Shown here in pieces: positions 1 through 9,751 of a stretch of DNA of 64,000 bases. How positions within the stretch are numbered: the first letter of the stretch is position 1; each line of letters opens with the position of its first letter. Location of the stretch: the NCBI RefSeq assembly GCF_037126465.1, contig NW_026999403.1, forward strand, positions 434,001 to 498,000, given 5' to 3'. The position numbers and the translations under genes are program-made. This stretch comes from Ornithodoros turicata. Lineage: Eukaryota > Arthropoda > Arachnida > Ixodida > Argasidae. Under the pieces are notes generated by a model. The model saw only the letters and a list, made by a program, of their open reading frames with translations, was not told where the DNA came from and made no database searches.

Positions 1-102
1 TGTACGCCCCACGTTTTCAACAAATCAGGGCAGACGACGGTATCATTGGAGATGATGGTTGGCTAGGAGCGTGCTATGCGGTGAAGTTCATTTTTAAGAG
101 TG
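1..102 (+). mobile_element. Fold-back MITE F1, right arm (cut by window start)
   Basis: Right half of the commonest fold-back element in the window (here called F1). It ends with the terminal sequence TTTTTAAGAGTG and carries the family's internal block GGTTGGCTAGGAGCGTGC. It shares private changes (TGTACGCCCCACG, ATTGGAGATG) with the right arm at 1600-1703, so the two are close relatives. The left arm lies outside the window. No coding potential. Confidence 0.85.
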
Positions 103-610
103 TTGGAACTGCAAGGCAGCGACGAAGGCTTCGAGCAAACAGGGTCCGAAGGGCATTCAATGATGTTGCGTTTGTTGTGGAAATCCTGTGTGCAGGATTG
201 GAAGGCTGTAAAGCACAGTCGTTCTCACCGAAGCCAGGTGGACTGCTAGAAGGCAGCGCTGATCACAGCCCCATCCTCTAAGCCAGGAAGATGTTGAATT
301 GCTGGGAGCCGTGGCTGCGCTTTGGTTTCGAAGGTGCTGAATGTGGCGAGTCCAGCGCAGGTTCGTGTCCACCGCCAAGGAAGCGATGGAAACCTACAGT
401 CTCTTCTTTGCACCAACCCGAAGAGAGAAATTTGTCATAGCCTTTGCGCGTGAAAGGGAGCTCGATGCACTTTTCTTGCGAAAGGTCCATCCCCAAATTG
501 CGTGAGGTACAGATGTATATTATTTAAAGTCAGCTGCAAGCGGCGCTGAAGATTTTCCTTCAAATCCGTCGGAAGAGGTACGATTTCACCGAAGCCAAAT
601 TTTTTGTGTA
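103..610. other. Unassigned sequence
   Basis: No recognisable gene, RNA or repeat. Short open frames on both strands overlap each other and match no domain I know. Confidence 0.5.
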
Positions 611-859
611 CACTCTTAAAAATGAACTTCACCGCATAGCACGCTCCTAGCCAACCATCATTGCGAATGATATCGTTATCTGCCCTGATTGGTTGAAAAC
701 GGGAGGCGTACGCCTTTTCTGTGACAATTATGAACAGCATAAGTGTCACAAAAAAGGCGAACGCCTCCCGTTTTCAACAAATCAAGACAGATAACGATAT
801 CATTCGAGATTATGGTTGGCTAGGAGCGCGCTATGCGCTGAAGTTCATTTTTAAGAGTG
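611..859. mobile_element. Fold-back MITE F1, complete (249 bp)
   Basis: Complete palindromic element running from CACTCTTAAAAATG to TTTTTAAGAGTG. The two arms of about 110 bp are nearly perfect reverse complements around a short loop within TGACAATTATGAACAGCATA. TA stands on both sides (609-610 and 860-861), consistent with a 2-bp target duplication. Each arm contains a palindromic decamer, GGCGTACGCC in the family and GGCGAACGCC here on the right. No transposase is encoded, so mobility would need an enzyme supplied elsewhere. Confidence 0.9.
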
Positions 860-1216
860 TACGTGTTAGGTACGCTGAAGTCAAAAATAGCAGAGCTGAA
901 AGTTGCGCCTTTGCAGCTGCATTAGAGCAGTTTCTTTACCTGAGACGATAACGAAGATGGAATTTAAACGCTGGGATCAGAAACGGAAATAGAAATATCG
1001 GGTCTATATAGGGCATTTCGGAGCACGTATACATCTTGAAGCACGGACATTTCGGTGTTCTTTCTTCTCGGCGGAAGAATTCTTCGCGGGGTCATTTCCT
1101 GGGGTAGTTGGTTTCGGTTCATACTGTAACACTTTTCGCAGTAGCACTATAGTATGCGCATGAATGAAAAATTTGAATTAAACCGTGAGAAAGAAAGAAC
1201 AACAATTTCTTACTCT
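860..1216. other. Unassigned sequence
   Basis: Nothing recognised between two fold-back elements. Confidence 0.5.
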
Positions 1217-1464
1217 GCACTCTTAAAAATGAACTTCACCGCATAGCACGCTCCTAGCCAACCATAACCTCGAATGATATCGTTACCTGCACTGGTTTGT
1301 TGAAAACGGAAGGCGTACGCCTTTTTTGTGACACTTATGCTGTTCATAATTGTCACAAAAAAGGCGTACGCCTCCCGATTTCAACAAATCAGGGCTGATA
1401 ACGATATCATTCGAGATGATGGTTGGCTAGGAGCGTGCTATGTGGTGAAGATCATTTTTAAGAG
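1217..1464. mobile_element. Fold-back MITE F1, first of a head-to-tail pair
   Basis: Nearly complete F1 element that starts with CACTCTTAAAAATG and runs directly into the next copy without its last terminal bases (it stops at TTTTTAAGAG). Its two arms differ from each other more than in other copies, for example AACCTCGAATG against the partner of ATCATCTCGAATG, so it is probably older or recombinant. Confidence 0.85.
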
Positions 1465-1703
1465 AATGAACTTCACCGCATAGCACGCTCTTAGCCAACC
1501 ATCATCTCGAATGATATCGTTATCAGCCCTGATTTGTTGAAATCGGGAGGCGTACGCCTTTTTTGTGACAATTATGAACAGCATAAGTGTCACAAAAAAT
1601 GTGTACGCCCCACGTTTTCAACAAATCAGGGCATATAACGATATCATTGGAGATGATGGTTGGCTAGGAGCGTGCTATGCGGTGAAGTTCATTTTTAAGA
1701 GTG
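1465..1703. mobile_element. Fold-back MITE F1, second of the pair
   Basis: Second copy, beginning at AATGAACTTCACCGC without the outermost 10 bases and ending with TTTTTAAGAGTG before TA. Its central spacer is in the opposite orientation to that of the first copy (ATTATGAACAGC against GCTGTTCATAAT). The pair is therefore two elements and not a simple duplication of one. Confidence 0.85.
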
Positions 1704-1731
1704 TATGTGGGCAAAAAGTTGAGTGATTATG

Positions 1732-1984
1732 CACTCTAAAAAGGGGACTTCACCGCATAGCACGATGTGCGCCAACCATTGCCACGAATGATTAGGGTTA
1801 TAACTTCTGATTCGAAGAGATCGAGAGGGAGGGCGTACACTTTTTTGTGGTATTTGAATAAATGATAATTGACACAAAAAGGCGTACGTCCCAGCTGTCT
1901 TCAAATCACAAGCCATAATCACAGCATTCGTGACAATGATTGGCGCACAGCGCGTTTTGCAGTGAAGTTCTGTTTTGTAGAGTG
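1732..1984. mobile_element. Fold-back MITE F2 (sister subfamily)
   Basis: Second fold-back subfamily. Ends are CACTCTAAAAA and TTTTGTAGAGTG, with the internal blocks CTTCACCGCATAGCACG and TGCGCCAACCATTG related to F1. It keeps the inner CGTACGCC/GGCGTAC motifs and the CACAAAAAGGCGTAC arm. The arms are less well matched than in F1. Its right arm is the mirror of 2255-2399. Confidence 0.8.
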
Positions 1985-1996
1985 CATTACGCATTA

Positions 1997-2153
1997 GAGG
2001 CGTACGCCTTTTTTGTGACACGTATGCTGTTCATAATTGTCACAAAAATGGCGTACGGTTCCCGTTTTCAACAAATCAGGGTAGATAACGATATCATTCG
2101 AGATTATGGTTGGCTAGGAGCGTGCTATGCGGTGAAGTTCATTTTTAAGAGTG
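1997..2153. mobile_element. Fold-back MITE F1, left arm missing
   Basis: The central loop and right arm of an F1 element, from AGGCGTACGCCTTTTTTGTG to TTTTTAAGAGTG. The left arm is absent: sequence 5' of it is the end of the F2 copy. Confidence 0.85.
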
Positions 2154-2254
2154 CAAGATATCAAATAGTTACGAACTTTTGCAAATGGTCACCTGAATGC
2201 TACAATCTACGTAAACACGTGATCTTTGCGAATTTGATGGGAGAAGGCGTAATG

Positions 2255-2399
2255 CACTCTAAAAAACAAAACTTCACTGCAAAACGCGCTGTGCGCCAAT
2301 CATTGTCACGAATGCTGTGATTATGGCTTGTGATTTAAAGACAGCTGGGACGTACGCCTTTTTGTGTCAATTATCATTTATTCAAATGCCACAAAAAAG
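2255..2399. mobile_element. Fold-back MITE F2, left arm
   Basis: Left arm of an F2 element starting CACTCTAAAAAACAAAAC. It is close to the reverse complement of the right arm of the F2 copy at 1732-1984, and the match continues into the flank (GGCGTAATG against CATTACGC). The two arms thus face each other around the F1 piece and unique sequence. Confidence 0.8.
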
Positions 2400-2481
2400 C
2401 TCGAGTCGTGACGTTGCCCACATACGTGAGGCCGACAACGGCAAGCCCTATCACCACCACCACCACCATTTTTAAGAGTGT
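2400..2481 (+). mobile_element. SINE 3' tail fused to a fold-back end
   Basis: A piece of the SINE body (GTCGTGACGTTGCCCACATA onward, matching the element at 17649-17859) with its CAC-rich tail. It is followed directly by TTTTTAAGAGTG, the terminal bases of fold-back element F1. The SINE head is missing, so the piece replaced the right arm of the preceding F2 copy or recombined with it. Confidence 0.7.
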
Positions 2482-2724
2482 GGGGAGTAAATTTCAGGGC
2501 CAGGGGACTAAAATGGGGGGTAATTGCAATCTACAAGGAACTAAAAGCTGGAATTACCCCCCGTGCAGTTACTCATTTTTTCTTAGTCCTCTCTATCTCA
2601 CTCACTTAATTCAGGTGATAGTGGTGCTGATTTTGAGCAGATGGTGGCGGTCTTTATGCCACTGGTTGGTTGATGAGCAGAGCATCACCGTTTAGTATGC
2701 TCTGGACCAATCACTAGCTCCATA
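2482..2724. other. Unassigned sequence
   Basis: No recognised feature, apart from a small inverted pair around GGGGGGTAATT / AATTACCCCCC. Confidence 0.4.
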
Positions 2725-2945
2725 CCAGCTCGCGTGGCTCAGTGATTGCTGGCCATATTACTTCGAAACTGGGAGGTACCCGGGTTCGAATCCCGGTGCC
2801 GGCTGTGCTGTCTGGGTTTTCCTCAGGCGCTTTCAGACATATGTCGGCACAGTTCCCTTAGAAGTCTGCCCAGAACGCACATTCCCCTAGGGTCAACGGC
2901 GAGCCCTTCCACGAGCATCACCACCACCACCACTACTCTAAAAGC
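2725..2945 (+). mobile_element. tRNA-derived SINE with CAC-rich tail
   Basis: SINE with an internal RNA polymerase III promoter. A-box-like TGGCTCAGTG lies near 2735 and a canonical B box, GGTTCGAATCCC, near 2783. The tRNA-like head is followed by a shared body (CTGTCTGGGTTTTCCTCAGG onward) and a tail of CACCACCACC. The same body recurs at 13860, 17649 (minus strand) and 46262. Its general design resembles tRNA-derived SINEs of ticks such as Ruka; I cannot confirm family identity without a search. No clear target duplication was found. Confidence 0.8.
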
Positions 2946-3832
2946 AGAACTCCTTGTTCTTCTTCTTCTTCGAATAACTGGTTTCTGGACCTGGTCTCCC
3001 TGGTGGGCACATCCAGCTCCATTTCTTTTAAGCATCAGCGAAGACGTGTCTTGAACGTGCGACGCACTCACCCCAGCGATGAAAATAAGCAGCATGGAAT
3101 GGGGACATAAGGCCTCCCGTCACCAAAGAAAAGTGAGATGCAGCCGTCTGCTGGAAAGTTCATGTGAACTGTCTTCTGGGCATGCGGGGTGTAATTCATG
3201 TGGACTTCTTGGAGCAAGGAGTCAGGACTAATGCCTAGTACTACTGCACGTTGACAAAATGGTGCCGCGCGAAACGCAATACGAAAGAAAAGGGACGGGA
3301 TGTTGTCCGGAACTTGGTCATTCTTCTTCATGATAATGCCCGGACTCACACGGCGAACTAGACGGCAGTATCCGTGGCCGAAATGCACTGAGAGGTTTTG
3401 CCCAATGCCTCTCGCTGCAGGGATTTAGCCTCAATCGATTACAATTTGCTTGAGGGCTCCTTGGAGGGAAGACGTTCCACACAGATGAAGTCCTCCAGAG
3501 GGATGTCCTGGAGTTGCTCAGCAGCCCACTTCTTTCTACGCCAAGGGCATCAAAGAGTTGCCACAGCGATGGTAGCGGTGTCTAGATGCCCATGGTGAAT
3601 ACTTTGGAAAACCATCACCACCACCACCACCACCACCACCACCACCACCACCACCACCAGCAGCGTGACACCATAATCATACCATAATAAATCGCATGAA
3701 AACCTGGTGTGTATTACCTGATACGCGGGAGAAACGAACATGCATTCACGAGAGAACTGATGTTCTGAGGCTGGGAACAACATAGAAGGAGACAATCACA
3801 TACAAGGCCTCAAGGTTCCTAAGAAATTAACG
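2946..3832. other. Unassigned sequence with a (CCA)n tract
   Basis: No gene recognised. A (CCA)n/(CAC)n microsatellite runs from about 3612 to 3660 and produces spurious Val- or His-rich frames. It could be the tail of an old SINE, but no head is visible upstream. Confidence 0.5.
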
Positions 3833-4036
3833 ATGAAAGATGAAAGTCACTGAAAAGGTTAGCCAGCTGTAGGACTCGAACCCACATCTTCTGGATTACG
3901 CAGATGACGCACCCTGGAAGCGGCTGAGAAGGCTTGTTAGCTTAGCTCAATTGGTAGAGGCCTGGACCGGTAATCCAGAAGATGTGGGTTTGAGTCCTAC
4001 AGCTGGCTAACCTTTTCAGTGACTTTCATCTTTCAT
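3833..4036. repeat. Inverted repeat carrying a tRNA-like sequence
   Basis: Positions 3833-3899 and 3972-4036 are near-perfect reverse complements (outer ends ATGAAAGATGAAAGTCACTG and its complement). The right arm carries the 3' half of a tRNA-like sequence and the left arm carries the same half inverted. The structure therefore looks like two copies of a tRNA-derived repeat joined head to head, with only one head kept. Confidence 0.8.
3936..4008 (+). tRNA. tRNA-Thr-like sequence (GGT anticodon), probably a SINE head
   Basis: A 73-nt cloverleaf can be drawn. The acceptor stem is GTTAGCT paired with AGCTGGC (two G-T wobbles). The D arm is around GCTCAATTGGTAGAG. The anticodon stem is CTGGA/TCCAG with loop CCGGTAA, giving anticodon GGT. 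The T arm has loop TTTGAGT. Position 33, before the anticodon, is C where functional tRNAs have T, and the sequence lies in a palindrome and continues into repeat-like sequence. A tRNA-derived repeat or pseudogene is more likely than a working tRNA gene. Confidence 0.5.
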
Positions 4037-4439
4037 GCATTCAAGTTTTTACTAAAAAGCGTTAGCACCTGTTTACATCTTACGATGATCGCATCACAGG
4101 TTTGTAGGTCCTGTACATGGCATCTGAGAGACGCAGGTCCAGCGACTGCGAGGTTTCCTCGTACGTCGCCTGAGGACCTGCCTTTGCCGTCCCCAGAGAC
4201 GCGGAAACCCGGGGGGCGATGGCCGCAGCTCATTAAATTCAAATTCAAGTACTCTGGTCGAGGGAAGACCGTGCGTCACTACTTGCGCCCCGTCACCGTC
4301 ATAACCCATTGGTAGCGAAACTTAGGTTGCCGAAGCAGAGAAACATCTACGTATATGTGTCGCGGTTTCTTTCTTCACAGTAAAGCCAACAGTGTCTTCG
4401 TCTCCCCCGTGGTCGCTCCCAATGCCATCTATCACCTCC
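4037..4439. other. Unassigned sequence
   Basis: No recognised gene. Overlapping short frames on both strands are rich in Pro, Arg and Gly and carry no known domain. Confidence 0.45.
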
Positions 4440-4452
4440 TGCATTCCGGGAC

Positions 4453-4755
4453 ACCAGCGGCATGGCCGGGTGGGCTAAGGCGTCCGTTTGTTGGTGATAA
4501 CCAAGGTCGTGCTCTAGACTGCGAGGTGGCGGGTTCGAATCCTACCGCCGGCTGTGTTGTCTGAGGTTTTCCCTGGGTTTTCCGAAGACTTTCCAGACGA
4601 ATGTCAGCACAGTTCCCCCTGAAGTCGGCCCAGGACGCATACTAATCCCCCTGTCACCCCACTCCTTCCTGCTGTCCTCTCTCCATCTGTCCACATCTGT
4701 ATGCCGCTCATAGCCACAGTTGCCTCGCGGCGCTAACACGCAATTTAAAAAAAAA
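4453..4755 (+). mobile_element. tRNA-derived SINE with poly(A) tail and 13-bp target duplication
   Basis: Full-length SINE. The direct repeat TGCATTCCGGGAC is found at 4440-4452 and again at 4756-4768. The head has an A box (TGGCCGGGTGGGC) and a B box (GGGTTCGAATCC at about 4530). The middle resembles the SINE at 2725 (GTCTGAGGTTTTCCCTGGG, GTCAGCACAGTTCCC), but the 3' part is different and ends in poly(A) instead of CAC repeats. The tail type suggests mobilisation by a different LINE. Confidence 0.9.
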
Positions 4756-4842
4756 TGCATTCCGGGACTCAACGTTAAAGGAAACTGCGATGGACATGAC
4801 GCTCAGCAGATACGCTCAGGGTACTGTTGTCTATACACTAAC

Positions 4843-4941
4843 GGGTCCTTTACCCCTGACAAGTTATCATCTGCCTTCTTTATTTCGTCGGCCTCGCTGT
4901 CCCACGGATATCGCCTGCCACATCGCACATCTTCTACGTAG
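4843..4941 (+). pseudogene. LINE RNase H domain fragment
   Basis: The + frame encodes YTNGSFTPDK, about 10 other residues and then LSHGYRLPHRTSST before a TAG stop. This resembles the start of the RNase H domain found downstream of reverse transcriptase in I-clade-like LINEs (family motif YTDGS). The first catalytic Asp has become Asn and a stop follows, so the copy is dead. The call rests on motif recognition only. Confidence 0.55.
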
Positions 4942-5219
4942 CCATCTTGTTGTTCCTGTGGTATGCACTGCGCGTGACTCCGCGCATGTGGACGGTGTAC
5001 ATCGTAGTGTAAGCCACACTGAAGGCAAGTCTGTGCATAAAGGGGCATAAACAGCGGGGCAAACTTCCTGGGAGTGAAAACGGCACTGTTGGATCCACGG
5101 AATACAACCAGGCCCTGTCCGTGATGTCCTGACGTTATTGATGCACCGCCATAGATTGAATCATCGCCGACAAGAAGGCTTCCTGTTACCTCGGGTTAAC
5201 ATATTTAGGCGCAACAGTC

Positions 5220-5290
5220 TGGAATTGCAGGGCAGCGGCTTCCGCTCTGTCAGCCTCTACATTTCCGCTTAATCCGCAATAAGAAAAACA
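5220..5290 (-). pseudogene. LINE RNase H C-terminal fragment (opposite strand)
   Basis: The minus frame encodes YCGLSGNVEADRAEAAALQF, matching the C-terminal part of LINE RNase H domains (H-x-G-x-x-GN-x-x-AD-x-A, including the last catalytic Asp). It lies opposite in orientation to the RNase H start at 4843. At least two LINE fragments are therefore present, tail to tail. An A-rich stretch follows at 5278-5390. Confidence 0.55.
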
Positions 5291-5398
5291 GGACCTTCGG
5301 AAAAATAAAGGCAAACAAAAAGAAAAACAAAGGAAAAGGAAAACAAATAAATAAAAATAAAAACAAAAGAACAAAGAGGAAAACAAACATGAAACTGG

Positions 5399-5806
5399 TC
5401 ACAGTTCACCCAGAAGGCCACAGGACCGCAGAAACTGGGCAAGTACCTTTGTCACCTGACTGTATTGTGTGGGGCCGAGCAGCGTAGCTAGAGATAAGTC
5501 CGAAACCGTCAGGCGAGCGATGCGCGACCGTAGGAGGGGACGATGTTGGTGGTAACGAGAGCAGTAGAGGAGTAAGTGCGGGATGTCTCCTTCAACATGA
5601 CAGGTGGGGCAGTTGGGCGACGAAAGGTGGCCCATCTTAAAGAGGAGCAGTGGAGTCCGCGCCACATTCAATCGCAGCCTATGAAGCAGGGGGAAGCGAT
5701 GCAGTTGCAGTTGCTGTGGGCTACAATTGTCAACTACTGTTAGAAAGTCCATGGAGCTGTCATTGGAAATCGTGTCATCGACCGCAGGCATAGACAGAGG
5801 GACCAA
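5399..5806 (-). pseudogene. LINE C-terminal zinc-knuckle region
   Basis: An open frame of about 135 codons. Its middle reads LLHRLRLNVARTPLL then C-x2-C, followed by HLLLYCSRYHQHR. This layout (HRLR..., Cys pair, H-x3-C) is typical of the segment after RNase H in arthropod LINE ORF2 proteins. Upstream homology fades near 5720, so only a 3' remnant survives. Function when intact: target-primed reverse transcription. Identification is by motif, with no alignment. Confidence 0.6.
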
Positions 5807-6340
5807 TGAATGCTGTTACTAGACCTCCGTACGCAAGGTCCAGACGTGTATTCCTGGAACAGAAAGCTCTCGTCGCTGAGAAAGATCTCTTTGTCGATGC
5901 TTGGGGCAACAGTTTCCTGGCATACGCCTGTCTGCACGCGTCGCAGCTATTGCAACTGGCGCCCAACTCGTCAAGCCTCAAACCTTACCTCTCACGCATC
6001 GCCACTAACATACCAGAAACATTCCAGACGTGTCTTCTTTACAATCCATAGAGGGACCTTTAATTCCAATCAATGAAAAGGATCAATAAAGACAAAGAAG
6101 GTTACTTGCTGGTTTTGGAGTCTTCACTTTCACTGTAGTGCCTTCGTAGTTCCTTGAAGGGCCATAGGAGTTTACAACCCTTTTTGTCTGTGTTGTAATT
6201 TAATCGAATAAAAAATCGGTCTCACAGTTTGATCGATCGGTCAACTAATATAATTCAAGTCGTGTTTCTAGAGTACGGTGCATTAATCCAGCAGATCACG
6301 CTAAAGATCACCCTATACTGGCGTTTGGAGCAGCAGTGAC
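5807..6340. other. Probable LINE remnant, unassigned
   Basis: An open + frame at 5806-6051 ends near sequence resembling a short tail (GATCAATAAAGACAAAG at about 6079). No domain is recognisable. It may be the 3' end of another retroelement. Confidence 0.3.
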
Positions 6341-6900
6341 CAAGAAGACGTCCCGTTTGCGGTCATGAAAACAGTCATGTCATGTCATAAATCATTTTGT
6401 TCCAGCACCTGAATCAGCAGTATGAATAGAAAGTATGGGCACGAAGGGTATCGTAGAAATATTTAAAAAAATATGTCATCATGTCTAGCGGTTCTCATAA
6501 CTTTTCCTGCTGTAGTGTTATGCAATATATGAGCATCAGTAGTCATAGAAAGAAAAGTCGTAACTGGATTCAGTAAGTAGTCAAGAAAGGAGGAGTACTT
6601 CAAAGCACTAGTAGTCATTCGAGTCCTGCATGGTTGTGTTCACGAAAATAGTCATGACATCCCTAATACCCAGCAGTATATAGTGACGGATCACCATCGC
6701 ATTAGTGATTGAATTTGCGGTACTTACATAAAGTCAAGTCATCGTTGGAAGCATGAAAGTAGTTATGAAATGTCGTAATGTCCAGCAGAAGTCACGAACG
6801 ACCATTTATTGTAGTGCTCGAAGCAGTAGTCGTAAAACGTCACGTCATTGATGGGAGAATAGTCATGAAACGTCAGTTTCTGAGGGCAGATATCATGGTA
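6340..6900. repeat. Degenerate minisatellite-like region
   Basis: Variants of a block with AGTCATGAAA, CGTCATGACATCC and CCAGCAG recur roughly every 100 bases (near 6370, 6550, 6650, 6760 and 6860). Copies are poorly conserved and spacing is irregular, so this is a weak call. Confidence 0.35.
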
Positions 6901-8186
6901 TATCTAGCCAACGCTGTCATAGGAGGCCAAGGCATGGTTACAATTACAGAGACCGGCATTTTGTATTGAATCTCATGGTCACGACAAACTGCATTATGAA
7001 TGCCGCAGTTTCGATTAAATTGGACAATACTCGATTAAAATACGTGCGAACCTGTGCAGTTTTCTTTCCTCATGTGCAACGCAGTTCCAGACGCTCTGTG
7101 GGCTATGTATTGTCCATAGAAACGAATTTACTTAAAAAATTAATCTCGTCGTACTGCTTTTATCAGATAACGAAGACCCCTCCAGTATACTGACCCTCGA
7201 AGGGTAATAGACATTGCCGAAGGCCAAGAAAGAACTGTGAAGTCCATCTTTAGGCACCCTGTATAGTTTAAGCCTTCGTACCAGAAGACTGATTATGGTA
7301 TATTCTTGTATTTTCTCTGGCGTGCCGTGCTCCTTCCTGTATGCTTCTCTGCCTTTGCGGGAAGAATATGCGCTAAATAAATCGTCCTTTCTCGACGTCT
7401 ACTCCTTCCCTTCGAGTGCATTACCACGCATCGCGAACGGGACACTTACCCATGTCCCCCCCTTTTTTTTCTTTCTCTTCTTTCTCTCGTTCTCTTTCAC
7501 TGTATCAAAGCGATGGGGGATGCGAAGAAGTTTCTCTTTTGCGTACATCGCGATCGATCGCCTTCGCTGGCGCCAGCGGTCGTCGCTGACGACGGCGTGG
7601 CGACGCCAACAGGACGCCGCCGCTCTTCGGGGGGAAGAAGAGCAATCTTTGGCCATAGGACATTAGCGCTCCGTTCTGTGCTGGCCAAGATCATGGTCAC
7701 GTGGGTTCGTCAGAGATCTTTCTGTCCGGGTCGCGTTACTACCTGCGTCACAGGAAAAGTGCCTGCCGACCTTTCGATTTTCTGGTAGCGCAGATCGACG
7801 TATCGCTCACAGGAAGAGCTGCGGTAGAGCTGTTGCACCGCCACCTAGATAAGGAAAGCCTGATCGCTTAAAACACTTGACGATAGGTCGTTAAGAGTCC
7901 GCAAATCACGGCTGTGCTTTCGACGGCCGTATAGCCAGTGGGGAGCCACAATCAGCCGAACTGGCAGCCACTGGTAGCCAATGGAAAGCCGTGCTTGAAA
8001 TCGTCTGCGGCGATTGACCGAAGCAGAAGACACGGCGACTTTATATGTTCGCGTGCCGAAGTGCGTGAAGGAGGCATTCAGCAGGTCTTTTGCATTCTGG
8101 GTATCTCTGGGTGGCGATGATTGTGGATTAATTTTACTAGTACACAGATTGGTGTACTCCACTTGTGTACTTAGTTCTGTTTCTCT
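6901..8186. other. Unassigned sequence
   Basis: No gene recognised. A GC-rich stretch around 7510-7700 gives overlapping frames on both strands without domain similarity. Confidence 0.45.
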
Positions 8187-8382
8187 CACATATTACAACA
8201 CAACTTACTCGTCGCGCAGAACATACATGCACCTTAGAATGCCCTTCCCAAGAACTAATTTTGGTATATATAGATTTAGTTATTGCGGACCAAAAGCATG
8301 GAATGAATTACCAAACGAGCTTCGGCAATTAAATAACTTTTTCTTATTTAGAAAGCGACTACGAGCACATTTATTATTGTGA
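8187..8382 (+). pseudogene. 5'-truncated LINE: reverse transcriptase C-terminus
   Basis: The frame ends with NTTYSSRRTYMHLRMPFPRT, then FSYCGPKAWNELPNELRQLN and a basic end before TGA. The G-P-K-x-WN-x-LP-x-x-R signature with a following F-x-x-x-LR is the usual C-terminus of ORF2 proteins of CR1/L2-type LINEs. Upstream codons in the same frame (from 8014) do not look homologous. The element is cut at its 5' side, as is normal for LINE insertions. Only a 3' end is present, so it encodes nothing functional. Confidence 0.7.
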
Positions 8383-8690
8383 CTGTTTTACTGTTTGATA
8401 CTGTTGTCTCTAGTGATGCACGTCATTTAGTATTATTAAGGCTAGTCATTTTACTTTAGGTGTTAGCATTGTAGTTGAGATAACTATTACTGATGCTGTT
8501 AACTTGTCGTACATCTATTATTTACCTGTGGTTTCATTTTATTACACTTGTGCTGATAGGCTGACCCACAAGACATGTAACATAGTTTTCATATTGTTTG
8601 CTCACACGGGACTACATAACAGGCTGCGGCCTCGTAGTCCCACATTTCATCAGTGTAAGCAATGTGTCAGTAAATAAATAATAATAATTA
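8383..8690 (+). mobile_element. 3' untranslated region of the truncated LINE
   Basis: AT-rich sequence after the ORF2 stop, ending in the short-period tail TAAATAAATAATAATAATTA near 8670-8690, which is typical of CR1/L2-like 3' ends. Confidence 0.55.
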
Positions 8691-8814
8691 ATCTTGCTCT
8701 TTAACGGTAATCGAATCCGGAGCACGCGACAAACCGTATTTATCGTCACTCGCTGCGTGAGGAGGACGAGTACAGACAGCTTGTATGCTGCCACCAAGTT
8801 TCTGGTATCCTCGG

Positions 8815-9170
8815 CTTCAAATTGAAATTTTCGTGCATGAGTATTGGAATCTTCGAGGTTCCTTTTAGTCTTCAACGTTAGCACTCGCAAGAATCCGGAC
8901 CAAAATGTAAAACAGGCCTCACACACGGAGACGTTTGGCGAAGAGCACCTTTGACCACTGCTCCGCGAATAACTTGATTTTCGTACGAGGACTATAATAG
9001 GTATTCCCTGTAGCCTATTATGAAATAACCTATATACTGGATACGTTCATAAACTTATAAGCGCATACAAATAGTTGTCCTTTTACAGGGGTCTCAGTGG
9101 AATTGACTTCTTCAATATGCCTGTCATAAACTGTGACTGTTATTACGTTGCGCAGTCCATCGACATCGCC
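8815..9170. repeat. Left arm of a 2-kb inverted repeat
   Basis: Reads as the reverse complement of 10487-10740 at roughly 75-80 percent by eye. Shared blocks include TTCGAGGTT, GTTAGCA, AAGAATCCG, CACAGTTTATGACAGGC and GACTGCGCAA. A third, partial copy (AAGCCCGCTTGACATTTTCG onward) lies at about 12386-12475, so this is a dispersed family. Confidence 0.65.
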
Positions 9171-9751
9171 ACCATTCTGGACCGGTACCGAGCTCCCTTA
9201 CAGCAGCTAAGTGAATAATTTTCGGCGTAAGCTTTCCATGGAGGAACCTTCAGTCTTTGTGGTCTTCTGTAATGCATTGGAGGTTATCCTGAGCCTGATT
9301 AACCGAGGACCTAGATGAGCCCCACCTTTGACCTACCCGCAAGCACCACTCGTTCCGTGCACTACTTCACGAATAACTGTCCGTATTTCGGTATTTCCGT
9401 AACTTTCGGATTTCTGGAACAGCAATAGTTTCCGTGACGCGTGAAATAGTCTATTCAGTGTGTTCGTTCCAAGGGACTACTTTTCTAATGCCTATACGTC
9501 TTATGGGAAGATTGAGCCGAACGCGCCCGCGCAGGAAGCCTTGAGGTATGCGTGTAGAAACAAACAACTTCGCCGAATAACCCATCTTTGTGTGTTGTGC
9601 GAGAAACCCAGACGACATCTTGACATGTCTATTGAATATTAGACCTAGAGGGTTGCAGACACCGCGTTTGGAGGAACATTTGCGCAAGCGCGGCGGAGGG
9701 AGTCTACAGACATCTACCGTAGAGGGCTCGCTGCATGACCCACAAATGTGG

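Noticed and set aside
3550..3795. Val-rich frame over the (CCA)n tract
   Set aside because: A translation of a microsatellite, not a gene.
3936..4008. Functional tRNA-Thr gene
   Set aside because: C at position 33, inclusion in a palindrome and continuation into repeat sequence make a working gene doubtful, so it is kept only as tRNA-like.
4803..5048. Minus-strand frame as another LINE zinc-knuckle region
   Set aside because: A faint likeness (MHRLAFSVAYTTMYT) exists, but the opposite strand gives a clearer RNase H match, so I did not annotate it.
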